Of a DNA stretch of 64,000 bases, positions 35,247 through 43,046 are shown one piece after another; position 1 is the first letter of the stretch, and each line of letters begins with the position of its first letter. Position numbers and translations under genes: made by a program. The notes beneath the pieces are model-generated. The model searched no databases. It was not told the origin of the DNA and worked only from the letters and a program-made list of their open reading frames with translations. Source of the stretch: Streptomyces bobili (GTDB lineage Bacteria > Actinomycetota > Actinomycetes > Streptomycetales > Streptomycetaceae); contig NZ_MUBA01000056.1 of assembly GCF_002154575.1 (NCBI RefSeq), positions 1 through 64,000 on the forward strand, written 5' to 3'.

Positions 35247-36416
35247 CTAGGCGTCCTGCGCGAGTGCTTCTTCAACGGTGCGGGACAGGACGTGTGTGGC
35301 TTCCTCGTGCGAAAGCCGCACACTGCGCACGGCACGGATGCCGTACTCCGAAACGGAGCAGTGGACGGTGCAGTCGTAGCCGCCGTCGGTTTCCTCGACA
35401 GTCACGTGCATGTGCAAGAGCCAGTCACAGTCCTGGGCACCCCAGACCAGGTGCAGGTGGCGGCGTAGTGCGGCGAGCCTGTGGTGGGGCGGCAGACTGC
35501 GCTCGGTACGGCAGTCGTCGCATTGCAGCAGGTGCTGCAGGCTGCCGGGCCGGGCCAGGAACTCCTTGCCCTGCCCTTCCATCGTGTTGCAACTGCCGCA
35601 CAGAGGGCCGCGGATCAGGCCGTGGGCGTGGCAGTGGTCCCAGTCGGTGGCGGGGCGGGCCGTCTCGCAGACCACACACAGGAAGTTGGCTGCGCTAGGG
35701 CCGTGTTCACGGACACGGACGTAGGCGGCCCCCTGCAGTTCCCGGCGGTAGCGGCGCAGCCTCGAGACCGCACAGGCAGGACAGATGATCCTCCAGCCAA
35801 TGGCGGTCGGGGTGCGCCAGCTGCCATCGGGGCTGAGGGCTCCGCAGCCGTCACAATGCTGCTCGGCGGCCTGGAGTCCGCTCTCGCGCTCATCTCGCTG
35901 ATCGAGGATGCAGGCGAGGGTGCGGGGGATCATCCAAGCCGCGTCGGCCCACACGAGTGCACGCACGGGCAGCGTGCACGCGATGGTGTAGTGCTGGTAT
36001 CGCCGGAGCAGGCAATCGGGGTGGGTGTGACGGGGCTGCTGTGCGGCTGCCTGCGGAGGGTGGCACCGGCAGCCGTAGCTCGCTCCCGCGCGGTCGACGA
36101 CACGCTGCGTCTCGGTACGCCAGCCGGTGTGTGTGAAGTCCTCCGTCCTCCGCGCGTCTTGCTGAGCGCGCTCCAGGCACACGAGGTCTTCGGGGTCCCA
36201 GGGCAGTTCCGCCACCGTGCGCCCCGCGCGCAGCACGGCCTCTGGTACGAACCGCCACTGGCGGGCGGATTTGTAGGCGCGCACCGGTACGTGCCCGAAG
36301 AAGACGAAGTCATGCGGAGCCCGGTCCTTACGCCGGAACCGCTCGCAAGCCAGCGGGATCGGGCAGGCGCGTGTCGCGTCGGCCAAATACCACGCCGCTG
36401 CCTTTTGAGTGAGCAC
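35247..36416 (-). CDS. Endonuclease VII domain protein with long N-terminal extension
   Basis: A 389-residue protein. The recombination endonuclease VII/HNH-type core is at about 255-300: CVVCETARPATDWDHCHAHG, then RGPLCGSCNTMEG. A second zinc ribbon precedes it (CDGCG ... CPAC) and a third CDDC follows. The N-terminal ~200 residues contain conserved-looking Trp/Arg-rich sequence of no family I recognise. The C-terminal 80 residues (LLHMHVTVEETDGGYD) form a beta-rich unit. GTG 36416 is the chosen start, but the ribosome binding site is weak. Its upstream region is shared with the divergent persulfide operon. Possible roles are a mobile-element nuclease, a defence nuclease or a toxin. Confidence 0.75.
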   Translation of the reverse strand: MLTQKAAAWYLADATRACPIPLACERFRRKDRAPHDFVFFGHVPVRAYKSARQWRFVPEAVLRAGRTVAELPWDPEDLVCLERAQQDARRTEDFTHTGWRTETQRVVDRAGASYGCRCHPPQAAAQQPRHTHPDCLLRRYQHYTIACTLPVRALVWADAAWMIPRTLACILDQRDERESGLQAAEQHCDGCGALSPDGSWRTPTAIGWRIICPACAVSRLRRYRRELQGAAYVRVREHGPSAANFLCVVCETARPATDWDHCHAHGLIRGPLCGSCNTMEGQGKEFLARPGSLQHLLQCDDCRTERSLPPHHRLAALRRHLHLVWGAQDCDWLLHMHVTVEETDGGYDCTVHCSVSEYGIRAVRSVRLSHEEATHVLSRTVEEALAQDA

Positions 36417-36600
36417 CCGGCCAGCATGGCACCCACCACTGACAACGAGGGAAGCGTGGGTTGAAGAGGGGCGACGAACCCGGCGGGCGTGTCGAGTTGG
36501 CGATATGCCCGCCACTGCGCCTCCACCCTCTCTCGCTCGGCCGCGGCGCTCGGGCGGTACAAGCTGCCGTATCCCCCGCCGACTGAACCTGGCGTTCGGA

Positions 36601-36616
36601 ATACCCCCTGGGGTAT
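36601..36616. promoter_or_regulatory. CsoR/CstR-type operator 1
   Basis: ATACCCC-CT-GGGGTAT, a perfect 7-bp inverted repeat. It matches the G-tract type of site bound by CsoR-family repressors (copper CsoR, persulfide-sensing CstR). It lies upstream of the persulfide operon. Confidence 0.75.
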
Positions 36617-36637
36617 ACCTGTTAAGGTGAGTGTCCG

Positions 36638-36653
36638 ATACCCCAGGGGGTAT
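36638..36653. promoter_or_regulatory. CsoR/CstR-type operator 2
   Basis: ATACCCC-AG-GGGGTAT, the exact reverse complement of operator 1, 21 bases downstream of it. It ends eight bases before the ribosome binding site of the MBL-rhodanese gene. Confidence 0.75.
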
Positions 36654-36678
36654 CCCTGTCAAAGAGGAGTCGTCAGCC

Positions 36679-38052
36679 GTGTTCTTCGTCGACACCCTGG
36701 AATTCGAGGGCCTGGGCAACCGGAGCTACCTGACCGGCGGAACCCATGCCGCTGTGGTCGTAGACCCGCCGCGCGACATCGACCAGGTCATTGCCGCAGC
36801 GGCCCGCCGCGGGGTCCGCATCGCTTTCGTGGCCGAGACCCATGTCCACAACGACTACGTCACCGGCGGTCTGGAGCTGGCCCGCGTCACCGGTGCCCAG
36901 TACCTGGTGCCGGCCGGGGCGTGCGTGTCGTTCACCCGCACCCCCGTCGCCGACGGCGACGCGGTGACGGTGGACGAGGGTCTGGTGCTGCGCGCGATCG
37001 CCACCCCGGGGCACACCCCGCACCACACCTCCTACGCCCTGACCGAGGACGGGCGCAATGTGGCGGCGTTCACCGGCGGCTCGCTGCTGATCGGCACCGT
37101 GGGCCGCCCGGACTTGGTCGAGCCGCGGCTCACCGAGCAGCTGGCACGCGCCCAGCACGCCTCCGCCCACCGGCTCGCCGGCGAGCTGGATGACGAGGTG
37201 CCGGTGCTGCCCACCCATGGGTTCGGCAGCTTCTGTTCCACGTCCCAGGCCGAGGGGGACGCGACGACGATCGGCAAGGAGCGCGAGACCAACGACGCGC
37301 TGACCTTGGACGTGGACACCTTCGTCACCCAGATGCTCGCTGGGCTGGACGACGTGCCCGCGTACTACGTGCACATGGGCCCGGCCAACGCCGCAGGTCC
37401 CGCGCCGGTCGACCTCACCCCGCCGCGGCATGCGGACGCCGAGGAGATCGCCTCCCGGCTGGCCGCGGGCGAGTGGGTGGTGGACCTGCGCAGCCGCACG
37501 GCCTTCGCCGAGGGACACGTGGCCGGGTCGTACAACTTCGAGGGCGAGGGCAAGCTCGCCACCTACCTGGCCTGGCTGATCCCTTGGGGCAAGCCCGTCA
37601 CGCTGCTGGCCGAGACCCCGGAGCGGATCAGCGCCGCGCAGCGGGAACTGGTGCGGGTGGGCATCGACCGCCCGGCCGCCGCCGCCACCGGTGACCCGGC
37701 CGCCTGGGCCCGCGGGAGCGAGCACCTCGCCTCCTTCCCACGTGCCCGCTTCGCCGACCTCGCGGATGTCCGTGAGCATGGCGACGTGGTCGTTCTGGAC
37801 GTGCGCCGGGACTTGGAGCGTGCGGGCGGTTACCTCGACGGCTCGGTCCACATCCCGATCCACGAGCTGCACGGCCGCATCGGCGAGGTGCCGGACGGGG
37901 AGGTGTGGGTGCACTGCGCCGGCGGCATGCGCGCGGCGATCGCCGCCTCCCTGCTGGATGCCGCCGGCCGCGCCGTGGTCGCCGTCGACGACGGCTTCGA
38001 CGCCGCCACCGATGCGGGACTGGCCCTCACCCACCCCGACGGCACCCACTGA
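36679..38052 (+). CDS. Persulfide dioxygenase-rhodanese fusion (CstB-like)
   Basis: A 457-residue fusion. The N-terminal metallo-beta-lactamase domain (1-250) shows the ETHE1-type iron site ETHVHNDYVTGG, PGHTPHHTSY, FTGGSLLIGTVGRPDL and PTHGFGSFC. The first rhodanese domain (about 265-350) lacks a catalytic cysteine. The second (about 365-450) has HCAGGMRA with the active Cys. Such CstB-like enzymes oxidise persulfides and transfer sulfane sulfur, giving thiosulfate. GTG 36679 follows AAAGAGGAG by nine bases. It is the first gene of an operon with a rhodanese and a TauE exporter, controlled by the two operators upstream. Confidence 0.92.
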   Translation: MFFVDTLEFEGLGNRSYLTGGTHAAVVVDPPRDIDQVIAAAARRGVRIAFVAETHVHNDYVTGGLELARVTGAQYLVPAGACVSFTRTPVADGDAVTVDEGLVLRAIATPGHTPHHTSYALTEDGRNVAAFTGGSLLIGTVGRPDLVEPRLTEQLARAQHASAHRLAGELDDEVPVLPTHGFGSFCSTSQAEGDATTIGKERETNDALTLDVDTFVTQMLAGLDDVPAYYVHMGPANAAGPAPVDLTPPRHADAEEIASRLAAGEWVVDLRSRTAFAEGHVAGSYNFEGEGKLATYLAWLIPWGKPVTLLAETPERISAAQRELVRVGIDRPAAAATGDPAAWARGSEHLASFPRARFADLADVREHGDVVVLDVRRDLERAGGYLDGSVHIPIHELHGRIGEVPDGEVWVHCAGGMRAAIAASLLDAAGRAVVAVDDGFDAATDAGLALTHPDGTH

Positions 38053-38091
38053 CACGCGCCTCCGCGCCATCCCCACGAAAGTGATCAAACG

Positions 38092-38454
38092 ATGTTCTCG
38101 CTTCTCCGCCGCGGCCCCGGCCGCCTCACCCCCCAGCAGGCCCGTCAGCGGACCGGCGAAGGCACCGCTGTCCTGCTGGACGTCCGCGAAGCACCGGAGT
38201 GGAACGCCGGGCACGCGCCCGACGCCCAGCACCTGCCGCTTTCCCGCCTGGCAGCAGGGGCACCGCTCCCGGCAGCCGCGCAGGGCAGGCCGGTGGTCAC
38301 GATCTGCCGCTCCGGTCACCGCTCCCAGCAGGCAGCCAAACTGCTCGCCGGACGCGGCGTCCAAGCCTCGGACGTCACCGGCGGCATGACCGCCTGGGCA
38401 CGTGCGGGCCTGCCGGTCACCGCTCAGGACGGCAGCGGCGGTGTCATAGCGTGA
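38092..38454 (+). CDS. Single-domain rhodanese
   Basis: A 120-residue sulfurtransferase with an intact active loop (VVTICRSGHRSQQAA) and an N-terminal LLDVREAPEWNAGHAPDA. It moves sulfane sulfur between thiols in the cytoplasm. It follows the persulfide dioxygenase gene by about 40 bases, and its stop overlaps the GTG of the TauE gene (GTGA), so all three form one operon. Confidence 0.92.
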   Translation: MFSLLRRGPGRLTPQQARQRTGEGTAVLLDVREAPEWNAGHAPDAQHLPLSRLAAGAPLPAAAQGRPVVTICRSGHRSQQAAKLLAGRGVQASDVTGGMTAWARAGLPVTAQDGSGGVIA

Positions 38455-39203
38455 GTGCGCTGGTCCTGGCCCTGATCGCGGGGGCCTTGGTCGGACTCGC
38501 GCTCGGCGCGCTCGGCGGGGGCGGCAGCGTCCTGGCCGTCCCGGCACTGATCTACCTGCTCGGCTTCACCCCCGCCGCCGCCACCACCGCCAGCCTGATC
38601 ATCGTCACCGCCACCTCGCTCACCGCCCTGTACGCCCACGCCCGCACCGGCAACGTCCGCTGGAAAGCCGGCGCCCTGTTCGCCGCGGCCGGACCCCTGC
38701 CCGCCGCCGCGGCCGGAGCCGCCGCCTCCCGTCTGCCCCAGCCCGTGCTGACCGCGGCGTTCGCGGCCGTCGCCGCACTCGCCGCCGTCACGATGCTCCG
38801 CCCCAGCCGCGCCACCGCCGCCCCGGCGGCCGACGGGGCAAAGCCCGTCAAGGCAGCCGGCACCGGCGCGGGACTGGGCGCGCTGACCGGTCTGCTCGGC
38901 GTCGGGGGAGGCTTCCTCGCCGTCCCGGCCCTGGTCACCGTGCTGGCATTCGAGATGCAGGCCGCCGTCGGCACCAGCCTGCTGGTCATCTCAGCGAACT
39001 CGCTGGCATCCCTGGCCGCACGCGGCGCCGGCACAGCGGGTATCGACTGGACGGTGATCGGCCCCTTCACCGGGGCGGCGATCCTCGGCGCGTGGGACGG
39101 CAAACGCCTGGCGGCCAAGGTCACCGGCACCCTGCTGCAGCAAACCTTCGCCGTCGTACTGCTGGCCGTGGCGGCCTTCATGCTCATCGACGCTCTCACC
39201 TGA
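38451..39203 (+). CDS. TauE/SafE family sulfite exporter
   Basis: A 250-residue membrane protein with eight or so helices arranged as two repeats. Each repeat carries a Gly-rich loop: ALGALGGGGSVLAVPALIYL in the first and LTGLLGVGGGFLAVPALVTV in the second, the TauE/SafE signature. It probably exports sulfite or thiosulfate made by the upstream enzymes. GTG 38451 overlaps the rhodanese stop. It is the last intact gene of the operon. Confidence 0.9.
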   Translation: MSALVLALIAGALVGLALGALGGGGSVLAVPALIYLLGFTPAAATTASLIIVTATSLTALYAHARTGNVRWKAGALFAAAGPLPAAAAGAAASRLPQPVLTAAFAAVAALAAVTMLRPSRATAAPAADGAKPVKAAGTGAGLGALTGLLGVGGGFLAVPALVTVLAFEMQAAVGTSLLVISANSLASLAARGAGTAGIDWTVIGPFTGAAILGAWDGKRLAAKVTGTLLQQTFAVVLLAVAAFMLIDALT

Positions 39204-39329
39204 CCGGCCGGACGAGCGACCGGGTGGCACTGCCCACATGGGTCGGGCCGGTGGAAGAAGCAGCTGCACCGACCAGGTGCGCATCTGCTCCCCCTCACCG
39301 GAAGCGGCCATGTCCACAGCGGTCAGACA

Positions 39330-39480
39330 GTGCCGCAGGCCGGCCGCGATGATCGCGAAACCCGCCTGTCCAGAGAACCGACCGTTATCGACGTACGCAC
39401 CACCGGCGAATACGCCCCGGCCACCTGCCCGGCGCCCACAACATCCCCGTCGACCAGCTCGACACCACCCTGCCGCCGCG
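39330..39480 (+). pseudogene. Frameshifted rhodanese remnant
   Basis: RETRLSREPTVIDVRTTGEYAP is followed, after a one-base deletion near 39417, by GHLPGAHNIPVDQLDTTLP in the next frame. These are the first strands of a rhodanese domain. The active-site cysteine half is gone. It follows the persulfide operon and is a decayed further rhodanese. Confidence 0.7.
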
Positions 39481-39636
39481 AAGGCCGCCACAGCCGCGGC
39501 GAACTCCTCATGGGGGACGCGGCTGGGAACTGGCCGGGCAACTCCCGCGGCTTGTGCGCGTTGTGTGCTTCGCGTCCCTGAGAGGGAGGTTCCCGGTCTA
39601 GGCTTTCCCAGCAAGGGTGTGGATAGGGGGCTGCTG

Positions 39637-39969
39637 GTGGACCAGCAATGGCCGGAAGGTCCGAACGCCGATCCCGATGCGGCGAGAGAGCGCTACAACG
39701 CGGACATGCGGGCGTCGCGGGGTGCGATACGAGAGCTGTTCCGGGTGGAACTGCCCGTCGCGCACCTGGGCCTGATGCTCGTTGCCATAGCGACTGTGTA
39801 TGTCAGCGTGGTCTGGTCCCCCAAGACGGGAGTGATCATCGCAGGAGGCTTCGCGGCGCTGTTCGCCGTCGCTCTGGCTGTGGCACTCCTGTCGGGCAGG
39901 CGAGGGTGGGGTGCAGCGCGCGCCGCATACAAGTTCACCTTCGGCTGGGCCAACTGGATCACGCCCTAG
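39637..39969 (+). CDS. Small two-helix membrane protein
   Basis: A 110-residue protein from GTG 39637 behind AGGGGG. A charged N-terminal part (DPDAARERYNADMRASRGAI) is followed by two hydrophobic helices (about 44-60 and 67-87) and a tail GAARAAYKFTFGWANW. I do not recognise a named family, but the sequence has the look of a conserved Streptomyces hypothetical. A truncated near-copy lies at 5014-5142, so the gene has been duplicated. Function unknown. Confidence 0.65.
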   Translation: MDQQWPEGPNADPDAARERYNADMRASRGAIRELFRVELPVAHLGLMLVAIATVYVSVVWSPKTGVIIAGGFAALFAVALAVALLSGRRGWGAARAAYKFTFGWANWITP

Positions 39970-40033
39970 GCATCCTGACGGCCCGTACGACTCTGGGGAT
40001 GATAGAGGCCGGGATTCAGAGCAGCGCGCCGCA

Positions 40034-40411
40034 CTACATCGGTTCGACGAGGGCGGCCCGCCATTCAGGCTGCGGGTCCGCTCCCAGGCTCGTCCAGTAC
40101 TCCGTTCCACGGACGATCTGCCCGTCACGGACGGTCCAGAACGATGCTGCGCGGAAGACGCCAAGACTGTCGTGTGGCACCTCGACTTCGGAGACGACTT
40201 CGTCGCCCTCGGCCACCACCTTGAGCACTCGAATCGACCAGCCCTGCGGGTATTCACGGTTCACCGTGACGAAGTTTTCCCGGCCGACGATGCGTTCGAG
40301 GCTGATCGGCCACTCGACTATGACATCCTCCGCGATCAACTCGGCGACGCCTGCCCAGTCACGAGCCTGGATCCGGTCCCACAGGGTCTCAATCACCTTC
40401 GAAGATTCCAT
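40034..40411 (-). CDS. SnoaL/NTF2-like protein
   Basis: A 125-residue SnoaL-like protein: an N-terminal helix MESSKVIETLWDRIQARDW, LIAEDVIVEWPISLERIVGR, and SFWTVRDGQIVRGTEYW near the end. Polyketide cyclase-like or ligand-binding roles are known for the family. ATG 40411 is the natural domain start. The reading frame stays open upstream into a SUKH-like fragment, so a longer fused protein starting at 40666 is possible. Confidence 0.75.
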   Translation of the reverse strand: MESSKVIETLWDRIQARDWAGVAELIAEDVIVEWPISLERIVGRENFVTVNREYPQGWSIRVLKVVAEGDEVVSEVEVPHDSLGVFRAASFWTVRDGQIVRGTEYWTSLGADPQPEWRAALVEPM

Positions 40412-40666
40412 CGACGGAGCGTCCCACAGCGGTCTGACAGAAGCCACGGCGGCCGTGCGCTGTATCCGACGGCGTCTGGTGACGAACTGCCGATAGGCGT
40501 CGGGCACGGCGATGTCGTGCTTGGCCGCAAACGCAGCGACGCGTGCTTCCGCAAGCTTCGGACCGAGGCGAAACTCGTGTTTCTCTTCCCCGAAGGAGTG
40601 GCTGCGCAGGGGTTGGAATGGGATCTCGGCCAGCTTGCGACGCAGTCGGGGTATGCGGGCATCCAT
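40412..40666 (-). pseudogene. Truncated SMI1/KNR4 (SUKH)-like fragment, in frame with SnoaL gene
   Basis: From ATG 40666 the frame gives MDARIPRLRRKLAEIPFQP, then FGEEKHEFRLGPKL and FAAKHDIAVPDAYRQFVT. This is the first third of a SUKH immunity-type domain (helix plus AxxHxIxLPxxYRxFVT). The rest of the SUKH domain is missing, and the frame runs directly into the SnoaL-like gene. It looks like a deletion fusion. GAGAAG lies upstream of ATG 40666, so the fusion could be translated. Confidence 0.6.
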
Positions 40667-40877
40667 GATGCGTCTTCTCTCATTCCCCTCACCCTGTTCG
40701 TAGCTGTGAGCGTCCACGTCTTCGGTTCTGCCGCTGATCTTGTGACTGGTTGCCAGCTCATCGTGAGCGGCTGCGAAACTGGGCAACTGCCGTGCCGATG
40801 ACTGATGGGACCCGGTAGGGTTGTGATCTTCGGTTGGCGGAAGCCACCCGGAGTCCCCCTGAGGCTGTGCCGACACG

Positions 40878-41636
40878 ATGAACCCCGACGACACTCCCGC
40901 ACGGCTCCGACTCGACCGTGCTCTGGACTGCTTGGACGTCACCTTTCGCGGAATGACCGCCCGCAGTGATGAGACCCAGTGTGACTGCCACTGGGGCAGC
41001 GAAGAAGAGCTTGCACAGTTGAAGGTCCCGGACGTGGTGCTCGACCCGGACCTTCTGCGTCGCACTTGGGATGCCCCCGACTGGGACGACCACGGCGCGG
41101 TGCTGCGCCGTATCCTGCCTCAATTCGCCAGGGCGCTGGTCAGTGGCCTCGTGGAGCCCATGTTCGGCATGGACGAGGTCGGACGTTCGTTCATTCGCGG
41201 CCGCTGGCGGCAATGGCCTGCGCACCAGAGCGCTGCGGTGTGGGAGTTCCTGCGTGCCTGGTGGGCTCACACCCTCGCCGAATCGGATCCGGCCGTCCCT
41301 GCGCATGAGGTCCTCGCGCTGTGCGCCGAGGCATCTGGCACGCTCAGCCCTTGGCTCAACACCTGGGAGGCATTCGAAGACGGCGTTGCCGACCGGCACC
41401 TGACCGAAGCGGCTACCCACTGGGAGTACGACCTTCTGGGCGATCAACTTCCTTGGAACGCGTGGGACAACGCAGACGACCTGCGCACCGAACTCGGGGC
41501 CTGGTTGGTCCGTCACGCCCCTGCGCGGCTTCAAGCCCAGGACGCTCCCGAGGAACTGCTGCACCGCATACGGCTCATCGGACTCACAGGCCCCGCCCGC
41601 TGGGATGACCCGCACTGGCCCAACCACCGCTATTGA
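40878..41636 (+). CDS. Hypothetical protein, 252 aa
   Basis: A soluble 252-residue protein rich in Trp, Asp and Ala (DAPDWDDHGAVLRRILPQFA, RGRWRQWPAHQSAAVWEFLR). Amino acid usage and codon bias look genuinely coding, but I do not recognise a family. ATG 40878 lacks a clear binding site. It lies divergent from the SUKH/SnoaL region and next to an IS21 remnant, so it may belong to an accessory polymorphic-toxin neighbourhood; this is speculative. Confidence 0.65.
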   Translation: MNPDDTPARLRLDRALDCLDVTFRGMTARSDETQCDCHWGSEEELAQLKVPDVVLDPDLLRRTWDAPDWDDHGAVLRRILPQFARALVSGLVEPMFGMDEVGRSFIRGRWRQWPAHQSAAVWEFLRAWWAHTLAESDPAVPAHEVLALCAEASGTLSPWLNTWEAFEDGVADRHLTEAATHWEYDLLGDQLPWNAWDNADDLRTELGAWLVRHAPARLQAQDAPEELLHRIRLIGLTGPARWDDPHWPNHRY

Positions 41637-41973
41637 TTCGGCTTCAGCCCGCAGCCTTCCCTTCCCTGGTATCAAGACCGTCTTGAGCAGCCTCAGGGCG
41701 TGAGGAGTACGCGCTTGCGGAGGAAGTAGAGGTTCACTGGCCCACATTCTTGCCTTCTGAGTAGCTTCTTCCTTGTGGCCTGCCCTTCAACCTGGCCGGA
41801 GCTCCAGGGGGTGGAGAGTCCGGCGGCGACGGCGTCGACATCGCGGCTCAGTCCGTCCGCCGAGCCGCTCGCGCAGCCAGTCCAGACGCGGTCCGCAAGT
41901 GGGCGGCCGTTGGGTGTCCAGCTGGTGTCCATAGAAATCCAGGTGCGGCGAGTGGTGTTCCCGGGGATGGGGG

Positions 41974-42430
41974 TCAGTTCAGGGGGACTGCTCCCTTCCC
42001 TGCGAGGGCCTCGGCGAGGCGGTGCGAGTCGCCGGTGGTGGTCACGAGGTGAGCGTGGTGCATGAGGCGGTCAGTGCTTGCGCCCACGAGAGTCTTCGGC
42101 ATGATCGTGTCGAAGTGTCGAAGCTGGGGGGTGGATGTTGCTGGTCCCAGCGATGGACCGGAGTTCGTAGGCGGCGTCGATGATGCGGTAGAACGCCTCG
42201 GCGGCGTCTTCCCCGACGGGCAGCAGGCCGATGTCGTCGATGACGATGAGGTCCGCGCGGCAGATCCGGGCGACGGTCCCGTGCGGTGGACCCGTCGACC
42301 TTCGGCTTCCCGATCGCGGCGCTGAGCGTTTCCAGGGTGAACCAGAACACCCGCAGGTCGTTCTCGATCGCGGCCTGGGCCAGGCCGTCGGTGAAGTGGC
42401 TCTTGCCTGTCCCGTCGGTTATCTGGGGTC
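41974..42430 (-). pseudogene. IS21-family IstB ATPase, frameshifted
   Basis: In pieces of different frames the minus strand encodes TDGTGKSHFTDGLAQAAIEN (Walker A), then VFWFTLETLSAAIGKPKVDG, a Walker B-like LIVIDDIGLLPVGEDAAEAF, and the family C-terminus FDTIMPKTLVGASTDRLMHHAH. At least two frameshifts break it, and the N-terminal part before the P-loop is missing. It is the helper ATPase of an IS21-type element, now inactive. Confidence 0.75.
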
Positions 42431-42541
42431 AAGCAATCGGTCCGGGCGATCGCCCTGGTGGCGACGTCGAAGACATAGATGCAAGGGTTGGCCAGCATAA
42501 AGCTTCTGTCCTGTGGTGGGTCCTGTCCGTAGGATCTCGGC

Positions 42542-43030
42542 ATGCCAGCTGACGAACGCGTGACCCGATCCTCGTTTCGCAAACCGCTCCAGTCGATCAT
42601 GGTCCCCACGGCAATCGGTGTCCTGCCGGACCGGATCTGGTCGGATGAGGAGTGGGAGCGCATCCAACTCGGTTACCGGTCCAGGGGTATGGATGAGAAG
42701 TGGAACGTTGTCGTTGAGGGCGATGTCGTATTCCTGCACCGGAGCTGGACCGGCTTTGGCGTCTTTGAAGCGACGTTCGCACCTGTCGAGGGCGGTGGCC
42801 GGCGGATCGCCTCAGCCGTCGTGGAAGCTGGCCGCGGGGGCCTGCACGGGAACTCGACCGACCATGACCGTCTGATGCTGGACCTGGTGCTCAGCGCGAT
42901 AGTTCTCGGCGAGCCAGCGAGAGAACTCCGGGAGAAGTTGGTGGAGTTGGCCCGCGAGAGGTCCGGGAATGCGGATGTTCCCGCTGGGGCTGTGCAGCAC
43001 AGTGCCCTCGGCCTGCGTTCGGATGCGTAG
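42542..43030 (+). CDS. Hypothetical protein between IS21 remnants
   Basis: A 162-residue open frame with good coding composition and AGGAT eight bases before ATG 42542. It contains SDEEWERIQLGYRSRGMDEK, WNVVVEGDVVFLHRSWTGFG and a beta-rich FAPVEGG segment, which I recall as a recurring actinobacterial hypothetical theme but cannot name. It runs opposite to the flanking istA/istB remnants and appears to be an insertion or a later neighbour. Function unknown. Confidence 0.7.
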   Translation: MPADERVTRSSFRKPLQSIMVPTAIGVLPDRIWSDEEWERIQLGYRSRGMDEKWNVVVEGDVVFLHRSWTGFGVFEATFAPVEGGGRRIASAVVEAGRGGLHGNSTDHDRLMLDLVLSAIVLGEPARELREKLVELARERSGNADVPAGAVQHSALGLRSDA

Positions 43031-43046
43031 GTTCGCTGCCCGCAGG

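Noticed and set aside
36601-36653. Copper-resistance promoter
   Set aside because: The operators fit the CsoR family, but the genes behind them are persulfide-handling enzymes, so a CstR-type sulfur response is more likely than copper control.
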